Positions 16,076-25,756 of a DNA stretch of 64,000 nt are shown piece after piece. The DNA lies in the NCBI GenBank assembly GCA_905234265.1, contig CAJOHJ010000004.1, positions 111,893 through 175,892 of the forward strand. Reading direction: 5' to 3'. The position numbers and the translations under genes were made by a program. Source of the stretch: an uncultured Prevotella sp. (GTDB lineage: Bacteria > Bacteroidota > Bacteroidia > Bacteroidales > Bacteroidaceae). How positions within the stretch are numbered: position 1 is the stretch's first letter; the number at the start of each line of letters is the position of its first letter. The notes below the pieces were generated by a model. The model searched no databases, was not told the origin of the DNA, and worked only from the letters and a program-made list of their open reading frames with translations.

Positions 16076-19000
16076 TTAGTACACGAAAGTCTTTCCGCCG
16101 GAGATGTACATCTGCCCCTTCTTCATGCTGGTGACACGCTGTCCGCGCAGGTTGAATACCGGCAGCGGCTTGCCGTCGTCGGCCATCGGCAGAGAGATGA
16201 CTTCCGTAGGCAGCGGCGAGTCGTTGTGCGTGAAGCCGTTGATGGCGTCGATGTACAGGTTGTATGCCAGCAGCTTGACGAGGTATGTGCCTTCTGCTAT
16301 GCCGTCTATATATATTAATGTGTAGCCGTCCTGCGTGAGAGCGTCGGCGAAGTTGCTGCTCTTCGTAGTCCACGAAGCGCCTCCGTCCGTCGACAGCTGA
16401 TAGCGCAGCTCGCCCCACGACATAGCGCCGCCCAGCATAGCCCTCACAGCGAGACGCTCACCGCTGGCCACGTCGGCCTGTGGCAGCAGTATCTCCGCGT
16501 CGCCCACAGCCACGGCAGCCCCGTCGGCATAGGTGATGCCCGTAGCCTGCCAGAGTGCCGGCATTGCGCCGTCGTTGAAGTCGGCAGCCAGCTTGGCGTC
16601 GTCCATGGCATATCCGCTTACGGCGAGCAGGAACTCGTTATTCGTGGCAGCGTCCACGCGATAGCTGACAGCCACGTTGCCGCTCAGTGTGCCCACGGCC
16701 TCTGCCGGGTCCATAGCGATGGTCAGCTGCAGGCTGCCGCCCTGTGGAGCAATGGTACGGTTGGCGTCGGTTATTTCCGGCGACACCGTGAAGCCCTTCG
16801 GAGCCGTGATGCTGTTAAGCACGAGGTCAGCCGTTCCGCTGTTGGTGATGGTGAACGTCCTGCTGACGGCTTGCAGCGACATGCCGAAGTCGGTGGCGAA
16901 GCCGCTCTCGACGGTCTTTCCGCCGGCATCAGCCATCTGCAGCTTAGGAGCTGCAGCGTTGACGGTAATGCGCACGGTGTCGGTGAGCTGCAGTGTTCCG
17001 CCCAGGTCCTCCTTGGCATAGAACTTGAACTCGCCGCCCTCCATGGCCGATGTGGTGACAGGAATGTTGACAGTCGTCGTTGCCCCGGCCTCCAGAGCAG
17101 CCTCAGCGGCAGCGCGGAAGACCACCGGCTCCAGTGCCGTCGGAGCCTTGGCATATAGAGTGACTGCCGTCTGCTCAGCAGTCAGTGCCGTTGTGCCAGT
17201 ATTGCGCAGGCGCAGAGCAAACGTTGCGCTGAACATGTTTGCAGCATCCGCGTCTATCACTTCCGACTCGCCGCTGGCGAGGACACGCTGCACGGAGGCA
17301 ATCTCCATGCTGCGGATGTGCTTCAGCGTGACACTGGTCTCTGCGGTGCTTTCAGTGATGCCCGAAGCAGAGACCTTAACAAATACCTTATAGCTGCCCT
17401 CTGCCGACGGAGCGTTGCCGCTGACCGCGATGTCTGCAGCAGCCCCGGCAGCAATGTTCATGCTGTTCTTTCCCACCAGCGTCTGCTGCTGGCTGGCATC
17501 CACGAAGTACAGCTCAGCCGTAACGTTCTCGGCAGCCCTCAGCGATGCCACGGTTACCGTTGCCGCATAGTTCGTTGCCGGCACCATTTCCTCCTGCGGC
17601 TGCTTGCTGTCGACGACGTAGATGTCGTGTTCCGGCGCCTCAGTGGTGTGCCATCCCTGCAAGAGGCTCACTACGGCATACTTGCCGCGGAAGCGCAGGT
17701 AGTAGTTGCCAGCCTCGAGGCCCTTCAGCGTCAGAGCCTGGTCGCTGCCCGTCAGCTGGGCGGTGACGTCGGTCGTCGTCCACTGCTTGCGGTCTGTCGA
17801 GTAGCTTACCTCCAAGAGCTTCGAGAGCGACGATGTCTGCCGTGCCTGATAAGTCAGCACGTCGTCGGTGCCGCTGACCGCGAGGCGCTCAGTGATAAAC
17901 ACGCTCTCGCCGGCAGCCGTGGCAGCATTCTCGCTGAATGTCCATCCGCTGTTATACCATCCTGCCGGCAGCTTGCCGTCGGCGAAGTCCTGGCGGAATG
18001 CCGTCGGGTCGAGAGTGTTGCCGGTGAACAACAGCTGCACGCTTCCGATGCCGTCCTGCGACATTATTGTCACCACGCCCTGCTTGCTGCCGAAGGGAGC
18101 CTCCACAGGCATGGTCACCGTCAGCTCTGCCGACTCTCCTGCAGCCAGAGCCACCGATGCCGGAGTCACCGTCACGTCGCCCTCGGCAGTGATTGCCGAC
18201 GAGAGCGTTCCGTTGCCGGTGTTCTTCAGCACATACACGATGCTCTTGGCCCCTGCGGCAGCCGTCAGCGTCTCGAAGTCGTAGCAGCTGCCCGTAGCCA
18301 CCGGCTCGTCGTCCTGCGTGAGCGACAGCAGCGGTGCAGTGTCGTTGCGGCGGAAGCCGTAGATGTTGTCAACGAGTACGCGGCGTCCGGCAATCTCCAG
18401 CACCACGTTGCCTGCCGGCACACCGCTGACAGTCAGCTGCACGGGCTGGTTGGTGGTTATCTGTGCGCTGTAGTCCTTATATTCGCTCCATGTCACGGTG
18501 CCGTCGGTAGAGTAGCGCACCTTCAGTGTCGGTGCGTCGCTGCTGTACTGGCGTCGTGCGTCGAATGTCATCGTCTGTCCCTCTGCTACGGCCATCACGC
18601 TGGTGCGGAGAGTCTTCTCCTCCAGACCTGCCGACAGCTCGTGGCTGCTGACGTTCCATCCCGTCCAGCCTTCAGGCAGCGTAGCCCCCTCGGCGTCGAA
18701 GTCGGCGAAGAACAGGCTTCCATCGCGTGTCTTGCCGGTGAGGCTGATGACATACGTGTTGCTGACGTTGCCGGCGGCAATCGTCAGGCGGTCGCTGTGG
18801 CTGCCCGTCTTGGCAGCGTCATATTTCTGGGTTATTGTCAGCAGAGCCTCGCCGCCGGCAGCAATCGTCGTTACGGGAGTGCCGTCGACGGTCAGCACAG
18901 CGGTGTATTCGCTGTCAGCACCTGCTGCGAGCGTAGCCGTGACGTCCGTCAGGTCGGCGTCGCCCTCGTTCTTGACGGTAATGGTGTAGGAAGCCTCCCC

Positions 19001-22000
19001 GGTCTGCATGCCGAAGTCATGGTCGGCAGCGTCGGCTTCGCTTACCGACAGCAGCGGCTCGCTATAGCGCAGGAATCCGCAGATGCGCCTGATGCTCACG
19101 TTGGCACCCGTCAGCCTCACCTTCACCACTGTCTCAGCGTCGGCGGCAGCAATGTCGCTGATGGTCAGAATTCTGTATTCGTCGCCGCTGAGCAGGCTGC
19201 TGACGTCGGTGTCTTCGCTCCACGTCTGTCCGTTGTCCGTCGAGAAGCTGTAGGCCAGGCTTGCCTGACTGTAGTAGCTCGACGAGCCGAGGGCCTCTAT
19301 GTACAGCGGCTCTCCGGCAGCAGCCGTCATGCGTGTGGTCTCAATGGTGCCAGCCGTCGATGCAGCCTTGGCAGCCTTGTCGCCGGTGCTTACCGTCCAG
19401 TTGCCCTTGTCCCATCCGGCCGGGAATTCGGTGACCTGCGTGAAGTCCACGTAGTTCCGGCTCTTGTCGACAGCCATGCCGGAGGCCTCTATGGTCAGCG
19501 TTCCGGCATTGGTCTCTACGGTCACGGTGCCCTGCTTCTGTCCGGTGGCTGTGGCGTCCATGGTCACGGCAATGACAATCACTCCGCTGCCAGCAGCGGC
19601 GCTTGCCTCACCCTCCACGGCGGCGGTGATGCCCTTGCTGCCCTCGCCGACGGTTACGCCGGTGACGGTCAGCGTGCCAGTGCCAGTGTTCTTAAGATAG
19701 TAGTGTGCCGTAGCCGTCTCGCCCTGGAAGCCGAAGTCGCACTGCTCGGCGAGCGTCAGCTGGCTGCTGGCTGCGGCGTCTGCGTATACTGCCAGCACGG
19801 GGTCGTTCTGGCTGACGGTGAAGCCGTTGATATTGTCGATGTAAGTGTTATATGCGTCGAAGACAAGTCGGTATTCGCCGGCCTCCAGTCCGCTGACGGT
19901 CACCTGCTGCAACTGCTGGCTCTGGTAGGTGGCCTGTGCCTCGCTGTCGAAGTTGAACGTCTTCACCGGTGTCGTTCCGTAAGGCTCGTAAGCCTCCACG
20001 CGGAGTTCGGCATAGCTGGCGTTGCCCTTGAGCTGCAGCACCATCTTGTCGCCGCTGGCAACGATGAGCCGCGGCGAGCGCATGCGTGCATTCTTATACG
20101 ATGCATACTGGCCGTAGGCCATGCCGTCCTGGAACTGCCACTGTGCGCCGCCGTCGCCATTGGTCCATCCGGCAGGCAGCTGGTTGTCGCTGAAGTCGAC
20201 GAGCATCTTTGTGGTGTCGAAGACATATCCGCTGACGGTCAGCGTGAAGTCCTGCTGGTCGGCAGCCTTGACGGTCACGGTGCCCTGCTTCTGTCCCGGT
20301 GCGTCGGTAGTGAGTGTAATGCCCACCGTCTTGCTCTCTCCGGCAGCTATTGCCAGCGGTGCGCTCTCCGTGGGTGCCGTGACGCCAGAGAGCTGGTAGC
20401 CCTCGGGCAGTTCGATGGCTGTTACGAGCAGGCTGCCGGTGTTGGCGTTCCTGATCTGTATCTCCTTCGTCGTGGCAGCGGCAACCATTCCGTAGTCGAT
20501 GGTCTCCGTGCCGGTGGCAGCCTTGCTGTCGCCAATCCAGAGTTCCATCTGCGGGTCGCTGTCGTCAGGGGCGAAGCCGTAGACGGTGGTTATGTAAGCG
20601 TTCTGTCCTTCGAAGGCCAGATACTTGGTAGTTGCGGGAATGCCTGTCAGCTCCACCTCCTGATACTGTCCGTTCATTTCCAGCGCAACGGCTTTCTTGT
20701 TAGCAGCCGTGAAGCCGGTGGCCGTCGGGCTGTAGTAGACGTTGACCGTCTGTCCAACGGCAGTTACGAAGAGGCTCTCGCCGTCGGCCACAGTCACCTT
20801 CTGGCTGACCATGCGGTTGGCTGTCAGCGTGGTGCCGGCATGCATCACTCCGTCGCCGTCAACGGTCTCTGCCGTCCAGTCGCCGGCAGTCCATCCTGTT
20901 GGCAGGCCGTCGGTGAAGTCTACGAAGAGCTTGCCGGCCTGTCTTGTGTGTCCGCTGACGGTGACAGCGACAGCTGCCAGCTGTGTGCCTTGGGAGTTCT
21001 TGCCGCTGATGGTCACGGTGCCCTGCTTAAGGCCGGTGTTGTCAGCGTCGTAAGGCATCTGGATGGTCACCGTTGCCGACTGGCCGCTGCCGATGGTTGT
21101 CTTGTCCACGGCAGCCGTGACGCCCACAGCGCCTGCTGCCACCGCAGCCTCGACGGTCATGTTGCCCAGGCGCTCGTTCCTGACAACGAATGTCACCGTC
21201 TGCGTCTGTGTGATGCCGTCGCCCAGGTCTATCGTCTGTGCTTCGCTGATGGCATCGCCCGAGGGCTGTCCGTCGGCGTCGGCGGCATAGAGTGCAAACA
21301 GCGGGTCGTCGTTGTCGTATTCAAGACCGGCAATTTCGTCGACTGCCGACTCGTAGCATGTCAGGCGCAGGCGGTTGACGGCCTTGGTGATGCTGACAGC
21401 AAAGGTGGTATATGCGTCGGCAGACAGTCCGCCGTCGACGTCTTTCTGCACCAGCGTGTTCCAGGTGGCACCGTCGTCGGTGGAAGCCTCCACCTTGACG
21501 TATCCCCAGCTCTCGAGGGCCTTGGCCTTGATGGCTATGAAGCCGTCGGCAGCAAAGGCCAGCTTCTGCGTTGTGAGGTTGTATGTGCTGCGCGAGCCGG
21601 AGACGGCGCCGTCACTGAATGTCATGCCGTTGTTTTCCCAGAACTGCGGAGCCTGGTTGTCGTCGAATGTCACGCGGCTCACTGCCGGGTCCATGACTGC
21701 TCCGCTGACGCTGAATGTTGCTGCCGAGCCTGCGGCAACCGTGAAGCCGTCGGCAGCGACGGTGACGGTGCCGCTGTAGATGCCCGGCTGTGCTGCCGAC
21801 ATGGTTACGGTTACTTCAGCCTCTGCGCCGGCAGCTATCGTTGCCGGTGCGCCGGTGATGGTGAAGCGGCTGTCGGAGGATGCCACCGTGATGCCGGTGA
21901 GTGCAGCCATGCCAGTGTTCTGAATGGTGAACACGTATGTGTCGCTGGCCGTGATGACGCCGAAGTCATGGTCGGCGGCCGTCACCTTCATGTTAGCCTC

Positions 22001-23203
22001 CAACGGAAGGGTGAGGCCGTAGAAGTTGTCGATGTATACATAGCGTCCCTGCAGTGCAATATACTTTGCCGCTGCCGGCACGTTGACCTCTGCCTGGTGC
22101 CAGGTGGTGTTGTCGTCGCATGCGAAGGATGCATTGCTGATGAGCGTCCAGTCGGCATCGCTGCCGTTGCCGGTGGTGGCGTAGTAGACCTTCACGTAGT
22201 TGTACGTTCCGCCCCAGGTGTTGTAGCCCTTGTAGTCGAAGAATATCTTCTCGCCGCCGACGGCCACGGTAACCTTTCCGCTGACGATGTTGGATGCCGT
22301 TCCGTTGTTGACGGCCATGCCGCCGCTGATGCTCCAGCCGTTGTCCAATGACCATGTGTCGGGCATGGCGTTGTCCTCAAAGTCGATGAAGAGCTTCGAG
22401 GGGTCCTTGACGGTTCCGCTCAGGCTGATGGTCAGTGGCTGCAGCGATGCGTCGGAGGGAGTCACTGTCACGGTGCCTGTGGCCGTCGAGGCCGGCATGG
22501 TGACGGTGAGTGTCCCGGTGGCCTTGGCGGCAAGGGTTATGCTGCTCTGGCTGACGGCAAAGCCGCCGGTGGCGCCGATGGCCAGTGTGACGGACTCGGT
22601 GCCGGGATTGTAGAGCGTGAAGTCGTGGGTGGCCCCTGCGTCGCAGAGTCCGAAGGAATAGCTGTAGCCGTCGGTAACCTCGGCATCGCCGTCGCTGACG
22701 GCCAGTCCCGGACCGCTGACGTCGGCAGCACCCGGCGTGTATGCCACGTCGTCGATGGCAGCGTAGTTCAGCACTATGGCCAGCTGCTTGTTGCCGCTGA
22801 CGGTCAGGCTGTACTTGCTCCACGTGGGCGTGCTGCTGGTCTGCATGGAGCCTGTGGTGTAGAGCTGGCTGCCAAGGCCGGTGCCGGTGTACTCGTAGAC
22901 CACTACGGTGCTGGCATAGTTTTTGTTATAGGCACGTGCATAGAATTCGAACGTGCCTGTCACCTTGGAGGTGACTACATAGTTGGCGGTGGTGGACTTG
23001 GCAGATGTCCAGAGGCCCTTGCCGCTGCGGGCGCGGTCGCTGTCGTTGTTGATGTCGCCGACGAGCGACCAGCCTGTGGGCAGACCGCTGTTGAAGTCGG
23101 CAGTCTCGGCAGCCACGGCCTTGCCGCCCATGAAGGACAGCATGACGGTGAGTGCCACGGTGAGAGCGCGTGTGCTGCGGCTCAGAAGTGTAGAATGCAT
23201 CAT
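16076..23203 (-). CDS. giant modular surface protein with nine adhesin-like modules
   Basis: The product is 2375 residues. A signal peptide near the N-terminus (ALTVALTVMLSFMGGKAVAA) is followed by nine modules starting at about residues 36, 269, 510, 757, 999, 1249, 1496, 1735 and 2201. Each module begins with a (V/F)DF.....P.GW motif, for example LFVDFTDGLPTGW, MLVDFSDNQLPAGW and FRQDFADGKLPAGW. This fits a cleaved-adhesin or choice-of-anchor type jellyroll. Each jellyroll is followed by a HYDIN/ASH-like Ig domain with DFG.......F.I.N.G landmarks. A divergent insert of about 370 residues precedes the last module. The C-terminus is a sorting tail (FNLRGQRVTSMKKGQMYISGG). It probably acts in adhesion or as a long surface stalk. 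Repeats this similar can recombine, so module number may vary between strains. Start is the first of two ATGs (23203 or 23200). Confidence 0.75.
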   Translation of the reverse strand: MMHSTLLSRSTRALTVALTVMLSFMGGKAVAAETADFNSGLPTGWSLVGDINNDSDRARSGKGLWTSAKSTTANYVVTSKVTGTFEFYARAYNKNYASTVVVYEYTGTGLGSQLYTTGSMQTSSTPTWSKYSLTVSGNKQLAIVLNYAAIDDVAYTPGAADVSGPGLAVSDGDAEVTDGYSYSFGLCDAGATHDFTLYNPGTESVTLAIGATGGFAVSQSSITLAAKATGTLTVTMPASTATGTVTVTPSDASLQPLTISLSGTVKDPSKLFIDFEDNAMPDTWSLDNGWSISGGMAVNNGTASNIVSGKVTVAVGGEKIFFDYKGYNTWGGTYNYVKVYYATTGNGSDADWTLISNASFACDDNTTWHQAEVNVPAAAKYIALQGRYVYIDNFYGLTLPLEANMKVTAADHDFGVITASDTYVFTIQNTGMAALTGITVASSDSRFTITGAPATIAAGAEAEVTVTMSAAQPGIYSGTVTVAADGFTVAAGSAATFSVSGAVMDPAVSRVTFDDNQAPQFWENNGMTFSDGAVSGSRSTYNLTTQKLAFAADGFIAIKAKALESWGYVKVEASTDDGATWNTLVQKDVDGGLSADAYTTFAVSITKAVNRLRLTCYESAVDEIAGLEYDNDDPLFALYAADADGQPSGDAISEAQTIDLGDGITQTQTVTFVVRNERLGNMTVEAAVAAGAVGVTAAVDKTTIGSGQSATVTIQMPYDADNTGLKQGTVTISGKNSQGTQLAAVAVTVSGHTRQAGKLFVDFTDGLPTGWTAGDWTAETVDGDGVMHAGTTLTANRMVSQKVTVADGESLFVTAVGQTVNVYYSPTATGFTAANKKAVALEMNGQYQEVELTGIPATTKYLAFEGQNAYITTVYGFAPDDSDPQMELWIGDSKAATGTETIDYGMVAAATTKEIQIRNANTGSLLVTAIELPEGYQLSGVTAPTESAPLAIAAGESKTVGITLTTDAPGQKQGTVTVKAADQQDFTLTVSGYVFDTTKMLVDFSDNQLPAGWTNGDGGAQWQFQDGMAYGQYASYKNARMRSPRLIVASGDKMVLQLKGNASYAELRVEAYEPYGTTPVKTFNFDSEAQATYQSQQLQQVTVSGLEAGEYRLVFDAYNTYIDNINGFTVSQNDPVLAVYADAAASSQLTLAEQCDFGFQGETATAHYYLKNTGTGTLTVTGVTVGEGSKGITAAVEGEASAAAGSGVIVIAVTMDATATGQKQGTVTVETNAGTLTIEASGMAVDKSRNYVDFTQVTEFPAGWDKGNWTVSTGDKAAKAASTAGTIETTRMTAAAGEPLYIEALGSSSYYSQASLAYSFSTDNGQTWSEDTDVSSLLSGDEYRILTISDIAAADAETVVKVRLTGANVSIRRICGFLRYSEPLLSVSEADAADHDFGMQTGEASYTITVKNEGDADLTDVTATLAAGADSEYTAVLTVDGTPVTTIAAGGEALLTITQKYDAAKTGSHSDRLTIAAGNVSNTYVISLTGKTRDGSLFFADFDAEGATLPEGWTGWNVSSHELSAGLEEKTLRTSVMAVAEGQTMTFDARRQYSSDAPTLKVRYSTDGTVTWSEYKDYSAQITTNQPVQLTVSGVPAGNVVLEIAGRRVLVDNIYGFRRNDTAPLLSLTQDDEPVATGSCYDFETLTAAAGAKSIVYVLKNTGNGTLSSAITAEGDVTVTPASVALAAGESAELTVTMPVEAPFGSKQGVVTIMSQDGIGSVQLLFTGNTLDPTAFRQDFADGKLPAGWYNSGWTFSENAATAAGESVFITERLAVSGTDDVLTYQARQTSSLSKLLEVSYSTDRKQWTTTDVTAQLTGSDQALTLKGLEAGNYYLRFRGKYAVVSLLQGWHTTEAPEHDIYVVDSKQPQEEMVPATNYAATVTVASLRAAENVTAELYFVDASQQQTLVGKNSMNIAAGAAADIAVSGNAPSAEGSYKVFVKVSASGITESTAETSVTLKHIRSMEIASVQRVLASGESEVIDADAANMFSATFALRLRNTGTTALTAEQTAVTLYAKAPTALEPVVFRAAAEAALEAGATTTVNIPVTTSAMEGGEFKFYAKEDLGGTLQLTDTVRITVNAAAPKLQMADAGGKTVESGFATDFGMSLQAVSRTFTITNSGTADLVLNSITAPKGFTVSPEITDANRTIAPQGGSLQLTIAMDPAEAVGTLSGNVAVSYRVDAATNNEFLLAVSGYAMDDAKLAADFNDGAMPALWQATGITYADGAAVAVGDAEILLPQADVASGERLAVRAMLGGAMSWGELRYQLSTDGGASWTTKSSNFADALTQDGYTLIYIDGIAEGTYLVKLLAYNLYIDAINGFTHNDSPLPTEVISLPMADDGKPLPVFNLRGQRVTSMKKGQMYISGGKTFVY

Positions 23204-23245
23204 AGTCTGTTTTATTTTGTTTTTTGTTGTTCAGCTATTGACAGA

Positions 23246-23328
23246 ATTATCTCTGCGAGTTACGAAATTATCTCCGCATGTTACGAAATTATCTCCGTAA
23301 GATAATTTTTTATCTCAGCATGTTATTC
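23246..23328. repeat. 21-bp-period repeat array, ATTATCTC...TTACGAA family
   Basis: Units at 23246-23266 (ATTATCTCTGCG then AGTTACGAA) and 23267-23287 are followed by the palindromic core ATTATCTCCGTAAGATAATT and a decayed unit. It lies in the leader/upstream region of the giant surface-protein gene. Confidence 0.85.
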
Positions 23329-23361
23329 ACAGCCCCTCAGAGAAGAACATATAATACCGCG

Positions 23362-23369
23362 CAAAATTA
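23362..23369 (-). promoter_or_regulatory. possible -7 element for the giant surface-protein gene
   Basis: TAATTTTG on the minus strand fits TAnnTTTG. The nearest TTG upstream is 24 bp away, so the match is incomplete. If used, the leader would be about 155 nt and would contain the repeat array. Confidence 0.4.
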
Positions 23370-23458
23370 ACTAATTTATATGCATAAAATATCACAATAA
23401 AGTTAAAAAATGTTCCATGATTACAACTTTTGATTTTTTCACACCTTTTTTTTCCGGT

Positions 23459-23492
23459 TTTTGTCTTTAATATAAAATAATGTGTAAATTTG
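23459..23492 (+). promoter_or_regulatory. Bacteroidetes promoter for the subtilisin-phosphatase operon
   Basis: A TTTTTG -33 element (ending 23463) and TAAATTTG -7 (23485-23492) are separated by 21 bp. Transcription would start near 23497, supporting the ATG at 23514 and excluding the in-frame start at 23490. Confidence 0.8.
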
Positions 23493-23513
23493 CAACAAAT
23501 TTATCGAAAAGAC

Positions 23514-25718
23514 ATGAAAAAGCTATGCATTTTAGCGTCGCTGTTACTGACGGCGACCATAAGTTTTGCCCAACAGCCAGCAGCGGCATCGAAACTCTCG
23601 CCGGCACTGCAGGCACTAATCACCGACAACCGTGCTGAAGGCGGCGCACTGCGCGCACCGGCAGCAGGGACACAGACCGTCGACGTGCTGACGAAGCTGG
23701 CCGACGGCGCAGACCAGCAGACGGTGCTGGCCGACTACGACGCACGACTGCTGCGCACCATCGGCCGGGTGCTGATAGTCAGCGTGCCGGTGCAGAACGT
23801 GGAGGCCATGGCCGCCGACGAGCGCGTGCTACGCGTGGAAGCTGAGCGCGCACCACGGCCGCTGACAGACATCGTGCCGGGACAGACGGGCGCCGACAAG
23901 GTGCACGCCAACACGGGCAACAACCTGCCGCAGGCTTACGACGGCAAGGGTGTCGTCGTGGGCATCGTCGACTCGGGCTTCGACTTCATCAACCCGTCGT
24001 TCCGCAATGCCAGCGGCACCACCAGAATACAGTGGGCCACCGACTACATGACGCTGAAGACGTATAACAACCCGGCAGAGGTGACGGCAGCCATGCACAG
24101 CTCCGACGCAGCCACCATCACCCACGGCACGCACGTGGCAAGCATTGCCGCCGGCAGCCGCGTGAACGACATCAACGATGTCTTCTACAGCGGAATGGCA
24201 CCGCAGGCCGACATAGCCATAGGTGCCGTCAACTCAGAGATTACCAGCAACGGACTGTCGTCGACACAGGCGCTGATGGCCTTCGAGGACATCTTCAACT
24301 ATGCAGAGGCCATGGAGAAGCCATGCGTGATAAACTACAGCATGGGCGACGCGCAGTCGTTCTCCGACAGCCGACAGCTCGAGGAGGAGGCCATCCGCAA
24401 CCTGCTGAAGAAGCCCGGCAGGGCCATCGTGGTGGCTTCGGGAAATGCCGGAGGCACCAGCCGCTATGCGCACAAGACTGCCGACACTGCCGAGGGCGGT
24501 GCCGGAGTGTGCTTCAACGACTACGAGCAGTACGGCACAAGCTTCGGAATAGAACTGAAGGTCAGGCCGCAGCAGGCCATTACGCTGAAATACACCAACA
24601 GCAACTACGCCACCACGAAAGGCACACTCACCAAGACGGCTCAGGAACTGGAGGGCGGCGCAACCATGCTGCTCGGCACCAAGAGCCTGAAGGCCACGCT
24701 GAGAGGACAGACGGCCGACGGATATGACGTCATCTACATCACCACATCGTCGATGAACACCACATTCACCACCTCTGAGCGCATTCTCGTCACCATCGGC
24801 GGCGAGGGCGAGGCATGGATATATGCCGACCCGCTGTGCGCACAGCTGGAGAGCGTCAACAGCATCGCCGGACACCAGCTGGCCGAGGACGGATACTCGG
24901 TGGCATGGCCGGCATGCATGGACGAGGTCATCACCGTGGGCAACATTGCACACCGCCTGCAGATAATCACCATGGCCAACAAGTATGCCTCGCAGGGCGG
25001 CGTGGCCACTCCCACCGACCTCACGGAATATGAAAGCACCAAGGGCGAGGGCTATCTGGCACGCTCGTCGTCGACAGGCCCGACGCTGAAGGGCGCCATG
25101 AAGCCCGACGTCTGCGCACCGGGAGTGAACGTGGTGGCTGCACAGAGCTTCTTCATCGACGACGACACGTACTACTCGCTGGCAGCATGGGACATGGCTG
25201 CATTAGACACTGAATACGAGTCGTGGGGCGGCATGTCGGGATACTTCCACATGATGGCGCAGACAGGCACGTCGATGTCGGCACCGGCAGTGACGGGCAT
25301 CATCGCACTGTGGATGCAGGCCGACCCGACGCTCACCACGGCAAGGATAAAGGAAATCATTGCCAACAGCAGCAGACAGCCGGACAGCGAACTGACCTAC
25401 CCCAACAACCAGTACGGACACGGAGAGATTGACGCCTATCGCGGACTGCTCTACATGCTCGGACTGACGGGAATACGCGGCATATCGCAGAACCAGCCGT
25501 CGAAGGCGGTGTTCGCCCTCGACGGACGACTGCTGCGCATAACCTTCGGAGAGGACACGCCACAGGCCACAGTAAGAATCTTCAGCACCGACGGCCGACA
25601 GCTCATGCAGACCAATGAGACTACCGTCAACCTGGCCACTCTGCCGGCAGGCGTATACGCCGTGCAGGTGACAACAGGCAGCAAGGCCACCACAGGCTCG
25701 ACGCTGATAAGGCTCTAA
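23514..25718 (+). CDS. secreted subtilisin-like serine peptidase (S8)
   Basis: The product is 734 residues. Signal peptide MKKLCILASLLLTATISFA, then a pro-region (residues about 20-135). The S8 domain has all catalytic blocks: Asp in VVVGIVDSGFDFINPSF, His in THGTHVASIAAGS, oxyanion Asn in VVASGNAGG, and Ser in TGTSMSAPAVTGIIALW. About 150 residues are inserted between the Asn and Ser blocks, a common position for extra domains in Bacteroidetes subtilisins. The C-terminus (VRIFSTDGRQLMQ, then LPAGVYAVQV) is a type IX secretion-like sorting domain. It is divergently transcribed from the giant surface protein and could process surface proteins. It is followed after 38 bp by the SpoIIE-type phosphatase gene. 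Confidence 0.9.
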   Translation: MKKLCILASLLLTATISFAQQPAAASKLSPALQALITDNRAEGGALRAPAAGTQTVDVLTKLADGADQQTVLADYDARLLRTIGRVLIVSVPVQNVEAMAADERVLRVEAERAPRPLTDIVPGQTGADKVHANTGNNLPQAYDGKGVVVGIVDSGFDFINPSFRNASGTTRIQWATDYMTLKTYNNPAEVTAAMHSSDAATITHGTHVASIAAGSRVNDINDVFYSGMAPQADIAIGAVNSEITSNGLSSTQALMAFEDIFNYAEAMEKPCVINYSMGDAQSFSDSRQLEEEAIRNLLKKPGRAIVVASGNAGGTSRYAHKTADTAEGGAGVCFNDYEQYGTSFGIELKVRPQQAITLKYTNSNYATTKGTLTKTAQELEGGATMLLGTKSLKATLRGQTADGYDVIYITTSSMNTTFTTSERILVTIGGEGEAWIYADPLCAQLESVNSIAGHQLAEDGYSVAWPACMDEVITVGNIAHRLQIITMANKYASQGGVATPTDLTEYESTKGEGYLARSSSTGPTLKGAMKPDVCAPGVNVVAAQSFFIDDDTYYSLAAWDMAALDTEYESWGGMSGYFHMMAQTGTSMSAPAVTGIIALWMQADPTLTTARIKEIIANSSRQPDSELTYPNNQYGHGEIDAYRGLLYMLGLTGIRGISQNQPSKAVFALDGRLLRITFGEDTPQATVRIFSTDGRQLMQTNETTVNLATLPAGVYAVQVTTGSKATTGSTLIRL

Positions 25719-25756
25719 GGAAGTAAATTGTTAACTATTCAGAGAAGACCCACGCA

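Noticed and set aside
17318..22351. A 1677-residue open frame on the plus strand
   Set aside because: It is the antisense shadow of the repetitive surface-protein gene. The composition (Cys/His/Arg rich) is not protein-like and the minus-strand frame has clear domains.
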